A DNA stretch of 64,000 nt from Capronia americana (Eukaryota > Ascomycota > Eurotiomycetes > Chaetothyriales > Herpotrichiellaceae), in the NCBI GenBank assembly GCA_016110215.1, contig JADWQD010000015.1:930001-994000 (forward strand). The letters are read 5' to 3'. The notes beneath the pieces are model-generated. The model worked only from the letters and a program-made list of their open reading frames with translations, had not been told where the DNA came from and ran no database searches. Position numbers and translations under genes: made by a program. This document shows positions 12,129 to 24,283 of the stretch, in pieces; within the stretch, counting starts at the first letter, position 1, and every line of letters begins with the position of its first letter.

Positions 12129-13767
12129 ATGTCATCTCCCCACGAGCTGGCGACCCTCGAGGCCAAACCGCGCAGGCATTACAAAACATCGACCATCTTC
12201 TATGCCTGTGGCGTGTCCTTTGGCGGCGCGGCGTATGGCTGGTACTCGACGGTCATCTCGACCACCATCGCCCAGCCGACCTTCCTGCACTTCATGAAGC
12301 TCGACACGGCGTCCAACGCATCAGCAATCCTCGGCGCCTCCAACGCCTTGTTCTTTGTTGGCGGCCTGTTCGGCAGCATCCTGGTCAGCGTCCTGGCTGA
12401 TCGCTATGGGCGCAAGGCCACGATTGGGATTGGCGCAGTCGTGATACTCATCTCGGCCGCGCTGGTGGCGGCTTCTCAGCATATTGCCATGTTCATCATC
12501 TTCCGGTTCATCAACGGTATTGGGTACGTACGAGCAGCCCTGACCTGACACACCGCCTGCTAATTCGCAAAAGGGGATACATTGCCCTGGGAGGGATTCC
12601 TCTCTGGATCACCGAGAGCGTGCCTCCCAAAGACCGTGGCATTCTCTCGGACATCAATCCCATCTTCCTCAACATTGGGTCCAATACTGCCTCCTGGGTG
12701 GGGGTAGGGTTCTTTTTCTACAAGGGCGCTGATGCCTGGCGAGGTCCGTTGGCCATCGGCTGCCTGTATCCGATCCTGTGCCTGATCGCGCTGTGGTTCG
12801 TGCCCGAGAGTCCCCGTTACCTTCTGAGTAAGGACCGCATCGAGGAAGCCTGGGAGGTGGTCCGGTCGCTGCACGTATTCCACGGCGACGATTCTTTTGC
12901 GGAACGGGAATTCCAGCAAATGAAGAACCAAATCACCTTCGACCGGGCACAGCACGTGGGATGGCTCGGTATGCTCCGTCGCCCTTCGTATCGGAAACGT
13001 GCCTTCATGGCCTTCTTCCTCGTCTTTACGCTGGTCTGCTCCGGCATTATCGTCATCGGCAGTAGGGCCCCTTTCCCAATTCCCCCCTTGCATCGCCCGG
13101 ACTAACCGGAACCACAGACTATGGCACGATTCTCTACAGCGAGCTAGGGTTCAACACTCAAAATCAGCTCTTCATCGAGGCCGGCTTCTTTAACGCCGCC
13201 GGTCTGGGTAACCTTTTGGCCGTGCTGGTTGTTGACCGCATGCCACGACCCACCCTCATCTGTGCCGGTCTGTTTGGATGCATCGTTTTCCTCACCTGCG
13301 AAGCGGCTCTCGTGGCCACGTATGTCGGTACGGACAACACAGCCGGGCAGTCGGCCGCGGTTGCTTGTCTTTTCCTCTACGTCTTCTGTTACGGCCTGCT
13401 GTTGGATGGCGTGACATGGTGGTATGCAGCTGAAATCTTCCCCACCCACCTCCGACCACACGGCATGAGCATTGCCATGGGAACATACGCCTTGATCAAC
13501 ATTGTCTGGACGCAGGCTGCGCCCACCGCGTTCGCAACCATCGGCTGGAAGTTCTATCTGTTCTTCATCCTCATCACCAGCCTGTGCACCGTCGTTATCT
13601 GGTTCACCTTCCCCAACACACTGAACTTGTCTCTGGAGGAAGTGGCCGAGCTGTTTGGTGACGAGGATTTGGTCCAGGCATACAGGTCTCAGCTGGGGAC
13701 TGTACAGGAAGCCGAAAAGAGCCAGGTGTTAAACCACGAAGTGGAGAACGGTTTCCCCACCAGTTAG
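12129..13767 (+). CDS. MFS sugar transporter (hexose/lactose-permease type)
   Basis: A 12-helix plasma-membrane symporter of the MFS sugar porter family. Exons 12129-12523, 12574-13061 and 13118-13767 give 510 residues with consistent phases. Intron 1 uses GTACGT and a GCAAAAG acceptor. Intron 2 uses a weak GTAGGG donor and CCACAG. Signatures are ADRYGRK between helices 2 and 3, the stretch INGIGGYIALGGIPLWITE in helix 4, PESPRYLL after helix 6, and YAAEIFPTHLRPHG in the C-terminal half. The ATG at 12129 (MSSPHELATLE) gives a normal short cytosolic N-terminus. The tail after the last helix holds SLEEVAELFGDE, a common end of fungal sugar porters. The sugar specificity cannot be read from sequence. 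Confidence 0.94.
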
Positions 13768-14908
13768 CAGGCAGTAAGGGGTACGATTCGAAGATATTAC
13801 GTCGAGCTGCGTTGGCTGGGACTGAACACTCTCGTTGGATAGTCACAAACCATGTATGAGCTGGAGCGGTGGAGGCTGGCTCGGCCGTAGGGGAGTGTAT
13901 CGCCAGGCCCCAGACCGGGGTGCCAGGGGTAGATAGTACGTGTAGGCATTTTTGTGAGACTTTGGTTCTCAGCTATCCAGTCTCAATCTCTTCCCATCTC
14001 GGCGAAAACTTGGAGTTGGTAATTATGCTTTAGAATGCTTTGTCCGGCTGGAAAGTCGGTTGCCAGGTCAAGCTGCGTGTTCCATGTCCCGGCCACAGTA
14101 TTCAGATACAGTACCCAAATGACAGCTCCCGCACTCGGTTAGCAAGGGAGTCGGCAAGGCAGAGTCACATTGTAACTTAGCCGGTCACAACGGCCTCGGG
14201 AGAGCTATAGGGAGAGCGACTTCGGAGGTACTTGGGACCTGTCTATGATCACATACAGCACTGGCTGAGAGTTACCCAAGACTACCCCCAGGTAACTTAG
14301 ATGATAAGAAACTTAAGGGTGCCTTGGGTCTTGTAAGCGGCAGAAGAGAGCATAACAGACATGAGGATACTTCTCTTAATCAGCACGATTGGCATCATAT
14401 ACATGAGCAGAGTACCATAGCCAGACCACTCTCGTGTGGAACCGCTCTCACAAGACTCTCTCCCGAGACAATCCCCGGAGAAAATTTCTTGGGTCACTGA
14501 ACTCGGCACCCAAATGTGAATTCACCCATGCTCAATGATGATGTCCAGGACGACGGCAACGACGGCGATGGAGGATATAGATAGCTTGGTATATAATTGT
14601 ATTTTCGAAGGAGGAGAATGGCCCCTGCATGATTTGAGGAATGAAAACTTCAGAAATCCCAGTATTAGATTCACGATAGCCGAATTCGAGCTGGCACCGA
14701 CCGAATCTGATAGCCGAACTCTATGCCTCGAGCGAGCCAACGCACCGAGTGCAGTGGCTATATCAGCCTTGGTTGCTTGTTCACTCGAGTGTGAAAAGAC
14801 GTGGTTGTGCAAATCTACATATCTGGAGAATCAGCTGCATGTCTTAGGATAATAGCACCATCCCTTGCGCCCACAGTGGAATACTCTGCAACACCGAGCT
14901 CAGTGGCC
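13768..14908. other. Intergenic region
   Basis: This lies between the sugar transporter and the alcohol dehydrogenase, both on the plus strand. No supported gene or structured repeat was seen. Confidence 0.5.
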
Positions 14909-16167
14909 ATGTCGTCGAAATCCATGAAAGCCGCACGGTTCCATCCGGTAAGTCACCTTTGTCGCGCACGTACCGCACGGATTGGAAATCCGGATGCTCA
15001 AAAATAAGTCAAGGACACCAAAGAGGTCTCTGTCGACCAGATCGAGATTCCATCCGCCGGAGACGACGAAATCCTCGTCAAGATGAGATCGGCATCACTA
15101 TGCCACTCTGACCTCATGCTGCTCCATGGAACACGGCCGATCGAGGGCACGGCGCCGGTGACGATGGGCCATGAAGGCGCCGGATTCGTCGAGGCGTGGG
15201 GCAAGAATGTTACAGGTTTCGCCAAAGGGGAGCGGATCGGGTTTCTCTACATCAAGGGATGCTGTTGTAAGTGGCCCGGACCTTCCTCATCACCTATCCA
15301 TGGCCTTTGGGTCCTAGCTGATGGCTCGATAGTCGAGTGTAAAGGATGTCGATTGCACAACCTCAACTGCACCGAGCGCCAGGGTCGCCTCCAGGGCTTC
15401 GATACTGACGGCATGCTCGCCGAGTACGCCACCATTGATTATCGGAACGCGGTCCATCTCCCCGACTCGATATCGTTGGATACAGCCTCGGCCTTCTTTT
15501 GCGCCGGATTCACTGGCAAGTCGTACTCCATCTCACGTCCCCTTGATGTGGTTCTCCAAAGCTTGTCCATTCGAAAGGCTGACCTATCGCCCGTTCTACT
15601 GTAGCATTCCATGCCATTGACAGCTGCGAGTGCCAGCCGGGCAACTGGCTGGCGGTCGTCGGGTGCGGAGGATTGGGCCTGTTTGGCGTCAAATACGCAA
15701 AGGCCATGGGCTTTCGGGTCATCGGCGTCGACATTAATGACCAAGCGCTCCAGCTCGCGAAAGAAGCCGGCGCCGACCTCATCATCAACACGGCCACGCA
15801 GTCCGACTGGCTTGCCGCGGTTAAGCAGACAGCCACAGGCCCCGGGGTGCGCGCGGCCGCCGTATTCAGCGCCGTGCAGGCCGGCTACGACAGTGCTGCC
15901 AAGATGATTGGGCTGGATGGAGTTCTGATGGTGGTTGGATTGCCACCGCGGGGAGTCACCTTTGACGCGAACGACCTCTGCCGCCACCTGTACCGGGTCA
16001 AGGCTGAGAACACCGGGCAGCCTTCCGATCTGGCGAGGGCGGTCAAGTTCACGGCAGAGCACAAAATCACGCCTCTAGCCGAGTTCCACAAGATCGATCA
16101 GATCTCGGAAATGATCGCCAAGATGGAGTCGGGCAAGTCGACTGGTCGACTCACGGTCTTGTTTTGA
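14909..16167 (+). CDS. Zinc-dependent alcohol dehydrogenase (MDR superfamily)
   Basis: An NAD(P)-dependent zinc alcohol dehydrogenase of about 345 residues. I read four exons: 14909-14947, 15014-15266, 15333-15515 and 15605-16167. Catalytic zinc ligands are visible as Cys43 in SLCHSD and His66 in GHEGAG. A structural-zinc loop with four cysteines lies at about residues 97-110 (CFECKGC…C), split by intron 2. The Rossmann motif is GCGGLGLFG, and an acidic residue follows in VIGVDIN, favouring NAD. Intron 3 appears to be a GC–AG intron (GCAAGT donor at 15516). A GT donor nearby would break the frame. The first exon, of only 13 codons, and its acceptor at 15013 are the least certain part. It follows the sugar transporter on the same strand. 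The substrate is unknown. Confidence 0.9.
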
Positions 16168-17289
16168 GACTGAATGCCAGCCAATGTGCCTTCTGCCTTT
16201 GAAGGAATGAGGGAACCCTGGCTAGAACATAGCTGGGGCATATACAAGATGGTGGCATGCCAATACGTCGCTGGAGGAATAGAGTAGACGTACCCCAGGG
16301 ACAAGGCTGAAGCATGGCTCCTTCGATTCTTCGTGCACCCACCGGCTTCGCAATACAGTAGGGCGTGGACCACAAGCTCCGATTGACAGTGCCGGTCAGC
16401 AGCCGAGAGGATAGTAGGCAGTGTGTATCGGAGCGTCCTGCAGGGTAACAAGGAGTGTGATAAGTGCCATTGAAGCCCACCATCGATGCCTGGCTGCTTA
16501 AAGAGAAGACCGGCATCGAGGCCGGTTTATTTAGGATAGCTATCCTCCAAAATCCTTCCATTAAATGGCCGAGACGGAACGATTTCCTTGGCGAATTAAG
16601 GCGATTGTATGTGAGTCTCGGCAGTGCTGGCAAGTCGTGCAGAGATGCCGGCTCTGCCTGTGAAACGATCCAGTCAGGCTATTGTCAAGCTTCGGATAAG
16701 TCGGCTAACCCACCAAGCACGCAAGGCCGAACGGGCTCATTGACACCCCAAGACGTCTGGAACACCCGAAGACTGGCAGGGAAGCACGCCGAGCAAGGAT
16801 GCAGCGTAGCTCTCCGAAGTCCCGGTTCGTGAATCTAGGATACAAATACCAATGACCACAGAGAGTGGAATATAAGCATTTCCGAGTGAATGACATGCTC
16901 CGATCACTGCTTGATATATATCCGTCCACCAATCCTTAATACTTAATCTGTCCTCACAAGTGCCTCTCCGGAAACTGCTCAACTTCGCTAATCAGATGTC
17001 TCAAGGCAGGCACAAATATAACGACCTGGAAGCGCCATTCTGTTTCCAGGAAAAAAGGTACACGAGCGCCATAGGGCAATGGTTGAGGTTTACTCGTATT
17101 GATATGTATTTCCTTACACCTACTCCTGTACCCGCAGAATACGTGCGAGCGAGAGAGCGAGAAGCCAAAGTCAGACTGAGCAGGAGTCAGGCCTACGGGA
17201 AATACAGTGTCCTCGCGGCACCGTTTGAGGAGTGACTGCCCGATCACGGCGGGAGATGGAGATGGTCATTCATTCTCGATCTTTCTAAC
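16168..17289. other. Convergent intergenic region
   Basis: This lies between the 3' ends of the alcohol dehydrogenase (+) and the PhoD-like gene (-). Short frames on both strands show no family features. Confidence 0.5.
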
Positions 17290-19429
17290 TCACTCCCACA
17301 ACGCCCGGCCTTCCCTGCCCGGTAATCTCAATCTCTGGGCCCAGCCCTTCCACCCTTGTGCGCGGTGTTTGTGGTTCGATCCCAGCGCCCTCGACCCACT
17401 CGCGCTGGGACTCGGACTGCTAAGAGTGTACTCCCACTTGAGACGGCCGTCGACGTAGAGGCTGTATTTCAAGAGACTTCGTGGTCCTGTGGCCCCGCCG
17501 GCGCCGGCGCGTCCGAGGTTCCGAATTTCCACCACCCCGACTTTACTGTTCCCGTCGGGGATGTACGTGATCGGGACGTCCTCGTCGTCGATCTGCCGGA
17601 AGGTGCGGAAGGGGAGGTAGAACATCGACAAGGGGCCGCATGAGAATTCGTGCGGTCCGGCCGCGGGGGTTTGATCACGCTGAATGGGGCTATGGCCAAG
17701 GCTATCGGTGGCGTCGGCGGAACGAGGAGGAAACGAGGGTGTAGAGACTGGCTCATCCGCAGCACGGTCTAGCGAGATCACTGGCGGGGGATATCTTATT
17801 GCTGCGAACTCGTGTCTGTCCCCGGAGAGGATGATCACGCGGATGCCCAGTGCGCGCTCCGCGTCGTGCATGGCTTGGAGGATTTGTGCTCGTTCGCCGA
17901 GGAAGCCGCCCCACGTGTCTTCGGTGCCGAAGCGCCAGTTCTTAGTGAAGGGTACGGAGCTGGCGATGATTTTCCAGTGAATGTGCGGTGGTTCCGGGGT
18001 CGATAGGTAGGTTAGCAGGGAGGAGAGCTGTTGAGCGCCGAGCATGCTGTGGGGATTGGGATTGGACGATTCCGACAAGGTTCCAGAGGCAGGGTTGTCA
18101 GACAAGGGCAGTAGCGAGGATGAAGTGGATTTTGGCTCAGGGTCGGTGCGGTACCGGCGGGTATCGAGCATGAAGAACGAGGCTGGGCCGTGCGAGAATT
18201 GGAAGTACGTCGTGTTGCTGTCCAGGCCGACAGGAGCTCCTGGCGGGACGGGTGGATTGACCGAGACGTGATAGTGGATGAAGGGGTCTGAGGCCGCAGG
18301 GAAGGGGTCCGTCTCGTTCCCGGCGGACCAGTCATTTGCGATCTCGTGGTCGTCGAGAGTGTGAATCCAGGGCAAAGTGTCGAGACCCGGCAATGACCAT
18401 GAGGGAGAAGCATACACGCGGCGGTATTCTGCCCGATAATGCGTCAACGAGGACGACAGCCGGATTGGCACGTCCACGTAGATGAAGTCGCCCAGGAAGA
18501 GCATGAACGCGGCCGGAGAGGGTAAGGAGCGGACAACCTTTGACAGGTAGCTGAAGCCGTGGATTGCCAGCGAGTGTGCATTGACCCGGTACGGGAAATT
18601 GGCCTTGATGCACGACGAGGTGAGGAAGGTCAAGCTGTTCGCCGCGTCCGAGTACGGTGCTGGTGCTGTCGTAAACGTCCCGGACTTGTCATTGGAGAGC
18701 GAATAGATGTACTTTCTTGAAGGCTGGAGACCGTCAAAGGTGAGTGCATAAGTGTAATCGGTGTCCGAGCCCATCCAATATATCGTGTCGGTTGTCTTCC
18801 ATTGTGTCTTGTCGGCCGGCGACAGGTAGACGTACATTGGGAATTGAGCTGGGTCTGGCTCCCTGATCAACACTTTTGCAGACGTGGTGTCGACGTAACC
18901 AACTCGCGTGAAGCTCAAGTCTTTCTCCGCGTGGAGGAGAGGTCCCCGGAAGACCAGATCCAAGGTGAACAACGCCAGCAGGACATTCGCTGCAATTGTC
19001 ATGTAGCTCCTTGCTGGGTGACGCCAGTTTGGTATCCCAAACAGGAGGGTTTTGAACAAAGTCTTTTCGTCCTCGTATAATACAGGCTCTTCATGATCGT
19101 GTGCGACCCGCTGCTCCTGCTCGTCAGGCTTCTCGTTCTCGTTCTCGTCCTCGTCCGGATGGGGGAACAGCTTGGGAAATGCTTCATGCAGCGTCGGTCT
19201 GCTTGAGCCAAATGCTTCGGACCGACCGAAGACGGTGGCCAGATAGACGGCCAGCGCTGTCAGTACGGTTGGAGGCCAGGGCCAGCCGGGGATCTAATAC
19301 CAGAGTCAATAACTTGGGCTTTCAATTTGCAGTGGCCATTGGAGTGCGCACCCATCTCAGGAAGACGAAGGCTGTAAATCTTAGTATAGTTGAGCTCGTG
19401 CCGGCGACAATTTCTGGTCTGGACGGCAT
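17290..19429 (-). CDS. PhoD-like phosphatase, membrane-anchored
   Basis: A metallophosphoesterase of the PhoD-like family (alkaline phosphatase D fold), 693 residues from exons 19429-19352 and 19293-17290. The short first exon (MPSRPEIVAG…) joins via a GTGCGC donor and ATTAG acceptor to IPGWPWPPTV. This gives one or two N-terminal hydrophobic helices, an acidic linker rich in Asp-Glu-Asn encoded by a GAGAAC-like repeat, and a further helix, YMTIAANVLLALFTLDLVF. The catalytic domain follows, with an N-terminal beta-rich region and metal-ligand motifs in order: GDFIYVDVP, TLDDHEIANDW and LSGDRHEFA. Topology suggests a membrane-tethered enzyme, perhaps in the secretory or vacuolar system. The substrate (phosphodiesters or phosphomonoesters) is unknown. 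Confidence 0.9.
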
Positions 19430-19837
19430 CGTGATGGTTGAAGAAGCTGCTCTCACTGCCTAGGCAGCGACGAGCCATGAATTTCACATCGCTGTCCAAA
19501 AGTTGGTCAGGTATGAAGCAGGCCTGAGCCATACGAGTCCACGTCGGTTTGGTGTGTCAATGACGCAGTCGGCAGGGATTGGAAAACTCTCGGGTCTGAT
19601 AGGTCGACGGCGACGCCTCGAATCAAGGCCAGTGAACAATGGCAACTTTAGCATTGGCTTGGAGAAGGGAATCCCATCATGTTATTGAGGTGTCACAATG
19701 AAACCCGAAGACATTATCATCATATGAGTATTAAAGAAGCCATGCACGCCCCCGAATTGCTTTTAGTCCCAACGACCACGAACACAACATCTGCAAGCAC
19801 TAGCATGTACCAATATCCTCTTGCCCAAGGATGCTCG
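19430..19837. other. Intergenic region between two minus-strand genes
   Basis: Promoter of the PhoD-like gene and 3' UTR of the small secreted protein gene. Nothing else was recognised. Confidence 0.5.
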
Positions 19838-20362
19838 TCAGTTGCCGTTCATACTGTAGAAAGTGACGTCGCTGCTGGGACCATCGAAGAGCCCACCGAT
19901 TGCCCAATTTTGATAACCGCCATCTCCCACGAGGTTGAACGTGCCATGATCAAAGACCCAAACCTCGTACCCCTGTGTGAAGCCCAGACCAATGTCCAGC
20001 TCGACATGTGCATGAGTCGCATCGTAGAGATCGTAGCCGCAGTCTTGATTATGGTAGACGAGGACATTCATCGTGGGGTATTGCTCTCGAAGGTTTGCCA
20101 CGGTGCCTTGTGTAAATTGTCCTTCGGCTTTGGCCGTGTCACCGTCAATGAGGTCGATTAAGGCCTCGATGCCTTCGATCACGGTATTGGCGGCGTTGAT
20201 GATCACAGCCACGTCAACGAGAATCTGTATTTGGCGTTTGTCGACGGAGGCTTCTCGGTCTGGCCTGGCAGGATGATGGACGTTCCCGGCAGGCGCTCCC
20301 ATAGATGTGGTGAACAAGGCGGTAATCGAGGCGAGGATATAAAGGAAGGATGGAAGATGCAT
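19838..20362 (-). CDS. Small secreted protein with Kex2-type site, unknown function
   Basis: A single-exon protein of 174 residues. I chose the ATG at 20362 because it places a typical signal peptide at the N-terminus (MHLPSFLYILASITALFTT) with cleavage expected after the MGA region. An in-frame ATG 75 nt upstream would bury it. A dibasic DKRQ site near residue 43 suggests Kex2-like processing of a short pro-region. The mature part is about 130 residues with a hydrophobic helical stretch (ILVDVAVIINAANTVIEG) and then a beta-like domain. That domain contains YHNQDCGYDLYDATHAH, VELDIGLGFTQGYEVWVF and GDGGYQNWAI. Only one cysteine is seen in the mature region, so it is not a cysteine-knot effector type. 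I do not recognise the family; it resembles conserved hypothetical secreted proteins of ascomycetes. Confidence 0.82.
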   Translation of the reverse strand: MHLPSFLYILASITALFTTSMGAPAGNVHHPARPDREASVDKRQIQILVDVAVIINAANTVIEGIEALIDLIDGDTAKAEGQFTQGTVANLREQYPTMNVLVYHNQDCGYDLYDATHAHVELDIGLGFTQGYEVWVFDHGTFNLVGDGGYQNWAIGGLFDGPSSDVTFYSMNGN

Positions 20363-21785
20363 CGTGGATGTATGGTCGCGAGATGGACGTTGTGGTAGTG
20401 GTAAACTCGGTCGTTCAGGCTTTTGCTGGGCAGTCAACGGGCGAGTGTTGCTGTGGTCTTTCCATCATTCTCGACTTGGAACGACTCCTTTATAGAACTC
20501 ACTGGGCGTATTCAACATCTCCTTGCAAGACTGTCCATCAGGCTGAGAATTGGGACACTCGCCGTGGGGGCCTTCCTAAGCTCGAGCACTCCATCAATGA
20601 GACTCACCAGAAATGCACGCTACTGTCCCTCGCCACCCATATCACTGTTCTGAATGGTGGTGTGCCAGGCACGACAGATGCCCTCCAGGCTCGCGTAACT
20701 TATTCATCAGCGGCAGTAGAGTCGACGAGTCGATCGGACTCTGTCAGGCGCATTTCGTTGTGTGAAGGAAAGTGCCCAGGCTGTGTGTTTGGGCGCTCTC
20801 CTACTTTTGGGGGCCAGTGGACGCATCGACGGCCCCGAAAGAGAAGCAAGAGGTGCAGAAGCTTCATGCGACAGCGGGAAGTCCATCTCAAGATGATGCC
20901 CTTCGAATTGGTGAAGCAAGTCCAGGTTTGAGGCTGAGCGGGCAATGGCCGTTGGACGGCAGGAGAAGTTTGCATAGTCGACGCTAACAATCGACCGTAT
21001 GATTTGCGGCTGGGCACTTGATTTCGTGCGAACGCTCCACCCTAATTTGCTTTCCCTCAATTCCTCTAGAAATACGATCAGTTGAAGCAGCTCGGCTAGC
21101 AGTCGGTGGCAGGTTAGTGGCATCCTAATCCCAAACCGACTCTATTAGTATGGCTGTCTTGCGTACAGGCAAGGGAGAACAGCAAGTCAGGCGTCCCACG
21201 CCGCTCGAAGCTGCGCGAATCCCCCTATACCGCGATTGTGTGTTGATACTGCCACCAAAGTCTCCTGACTTCGTTTCCTTTCTTATGGGTCGCGCACTCT
21301 CACCTTCCAGCTTGGGGCCGAGATTCCAGCGTTTTGTCAACAACCGGTGCGAAACATGCAGCATATGCCGCCCGCGAAAGTATGTATCGTATCCGTCGCT
21401 TCCTGACTAGCCGAATGTCACCCAGCGGTAGGGTTAGTGCGGGGCGGTTCACAAGCAGTAAGGCAGCCATATAGCAAGAGGCAGGCTAATGTGTATCTCG
21501 CGGAACTGGATGGTGTTTAGACTTCCAGACTCTTCCAATTAGCGCTTTTGGCGTGGCTGGCGCCTCAGATCATGCCATTGCCATTCGGTCGCTACCAGAT
21601 TGCATATGCAAGAACGGCACAGCGCCTTGTTGCAGAGGATGCGCCTTGTGAAAATGAGGCTCAGCTCGGCTTCTAGGGTCTATGTCGAGACCAGTTCCTG
21701 TGCAAAGGGAGTCTTCTGACCCTGCCTGGTTTCCGCCTTCCTTCGATGCTTCGGGATGTCGTAGACCTGGAGCAAGACAAAAGCA
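20363..21785. other. Intergenic region
   Basis: A 1.4-kb divergent spacer between the secreted-protein gene (-) and the DUF3176 gene (+). I found no supported gene; the open frames are shadows of one another without family features. Confidence 0.5.
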
Positions 21786-24283
21786 ATGTCTGGGGTTACC
21801 AATGAAGCTCCTTTGCCGCATGGTGATGGGCCAGTGCACGCAGATGACACGGCTCCGGTGGCCCAGCATGTGGTTGAGCCTGACACTCAATCTAACACTG
21901 TGGGAGAGAGCAGTGACCCCCGAAACCCTTCTCCGGCCACCACTCAGGACGATCGGCCGGGCCCTCACCAACAATCGGCCTCGCACGTTGAAACTCAGGA
22001 CGGTTCTCAAGCCGCTGATAATGCTCCTCCAGATACAGAGGCGCAACCACCGCAGCCTCCAGCGGGCCCTTTGTTAGTACCACGCAAACCAGTCGCCGGC
22101 GCAGTCGTGGTAGTCAATGGGTCCGAAACCGCTGATGAACAATTAGCCAACACGATGGCACAAACCGCCCATGATCATGGAGGATTTTGGCGCAACTGGT
22201 GGGCGGAGATGGCCTTTCTCATCCTCATGTTCGGCGCCTTCGCTGCGATCATCGCAGTCATTGCTCCGTACCAACACCGTCGACTGCCTTCATGGCCCTA
22301 CAGCATCACTATCAACGCGCTTATCGCCGTTTTTACTGTCATCCTGCGCGGCTCTATCCTTTTCATAGCGACAAAAACACTCAGCCAACAAAAGTGGATT
22401 TGGTTCGGTAGTCCCAATGCACGCCCTTTGATTGACCTGTCTAGATTCGACAATGCGTCGAGAGGGCCCTGGGGTTCATTCCTGCTTGTACTTATGTTGC
22501 ACGGCAGAAGCCTTCTGGCCACGTTGGGAGCTTTGATCACCGTCCTCACCATTGCCATCGACCCTTTTGCTCAACAAGTCGTCCACTATTATTCTTGCAA
22601 TCTCGCATTTACAGGCGCGAATGCCACCATGCCACGCACCGGCTTATTTCAGGAAGCAGGAAGTGTCCATCTTTCAGTCAACGCGAATACGGTGACTCCA
22701 GGCCTAGCGTCAGCAATCAATGCGGGTGTCTTCTCTGCGGAAGCAGCGATGCGAATCACCTCCGACTGTCCAAGTGGGAACTGTCAATTTCCCGAACCTT
22801 ACCACACGCTTGGCTATTGTTCGAACTGTAGCGACATCTCGGACCAGGTGAAGATCACAACTTTTGACGTGCCGCATACATACCTCAACCAGACGAGCAT
22901 CATACAGGCGTTGAACACTTCCCTTCCTTCTGGCTACAACACGCAATACGTCACTTATACCAACGCAACGTATCTGGTAACAGGCGTTTTGGATCCAAGC
23001 GTCATCGAGCCTGGCACTAACACGCCCTCCCCCTTTGAGATCACCCATGAGAAGGACTTCCAGATTCTTTACGGCGCATACACGGACGATGGCGCGAACA
23101 GTGGCATAAAACATCCCACATGTTCCGAAGCTGAGAAGCACGATGCTCAAACAGCCTGGGGATGTCGCGGCTACGGTGCAGCTCAGTGCTCTTTAGTCCC
23201 GTGTGTCCGCACGTACAGAGCAACAGTCTCCAATGGTACCGTCTACGAAACCCTCATGTCCACTTCCAGGGATTGGGGATACAGTTATCGCGTTTCCAAG
23301 GCCTCTGTCTACGTAGGTTGATCTTATCTCCAAATCTGTTCCAGGTTGTGGTTTCCTCTCTCTTTCATATCGCGGTCCCATTCTGGGTGCAACACTCGAG
23401 GACACTTTCTGACGGTATGCAGATTCCCTGTCTCAGCTCTCAGCAGAAGACAGCCCTTCAAAAGGAAGGCTATGCCATCACCGACTCCATGGTCTGGCTC
23501 CCTTACGACCATAATATCGACCCCTCAACCGGGATGTGGGAACTCAACGCGACCTACGGCACCAACCAGTCCGCTACCGACATCGTCCCACCGAAGTGCT
23601 TGTATGAGTTTTTCTTCCTTGCCATGACGAGCATTAACCAGTACTTGCAAAGCCAAATCTTCAACGGCACCGTTACGGCCTATGGGTCCGATGGAAACGG
23701 CGCTTACACCAGCACGAACCCGGTGGTTGCGGCAATCTATAACGGAGGGAACATTTCTTACCCGCATGTCGAGTCTATGTTTGAGAATATCTCCCTGGCC
23801 ATGACTAGTTATATCCGCCAAAACAGCAACGCCACTTACCTTGCCAGGTACTTCCAGGTCAGCAACACGAGCATCTCGTTCGATCCCAATTTCCTGGCTC
23901 AAGGGACAATTTTACAACAAGACACCTGCGTCGAGGTACGATGGCCGTGGTTGATCCTCCCGGGGACTCTGGCCGTACTCACCGCTCTCTTTCTCTGCGC
24001 TACCATCATCGAGACGTCCCTTGCTCGTCCTGGCACCGGTTCACTGAAGGACATTTCGACTGCAGAAGGTGGACCCCGCGGCGGGATGCTTCCGAGGCGA
24101 CGAGCAGCGGTCTGGAAAGAATCTCTTCTTCCACTCCTCTACCATGGGTTGGACGAGAATTTAGTGGCGGAGCACGACGTCTCCAGCTTGACGCCCATTG
24201 ATGAACTCGAGAAATGGGCAAAGACTCTCAATGTCAGAATGGACAACGGAGATAAGGGCTGGAAGTTTGTCAAAGTAGACTGA
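21786..24283 (+). CDS. DUF3176-family multi-pass membrane protein
   Basis: A fungal membrane protein with the DUF3176 domain and unknown function. Exons 21786-23312 and 23423-24283 give 795 residues. I placed the intron from a GTAGGT donor to the ATGCAG acceptor, with a CTGAC branch site just upstream. This joins SKASVY to IPCLSS in frame, as expected for the family. A nearer CCAG acceptor would make an implausible 32-nt intron. The N-terminal 110 residues are Pro/Gln/Asp-rich and disordered. Helices follow: AEMAFLILMFGAFAAIIAVI, the segment YSITINALIAVFTVILRGS and LLATLGALITVLTIAI. A large extracytosolic region has many Asn-x-Ser/Thr sites and cysteine pairs (CPSGNCQFP, CSNCSD). A last helix (LILPGTLAVLTALFLCATII) precedes a cytosolic tail. 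Confidence 0.9.

Noticed and set aside
19125..19165. GAGAAC-like repeats as a possible intergenic microsatellite
   Set aside because: They lie inside the open frame of the PhoD-like gene and encode its acidic linker.
23313..23344. 32-nt intron in the DUF3176 gene using the first CCAG acceptor
   Set aside because: It keeps phase but is too short for a fungal intron; the 110-nt alternative with a CTGAC branch site fits the family alignment better.
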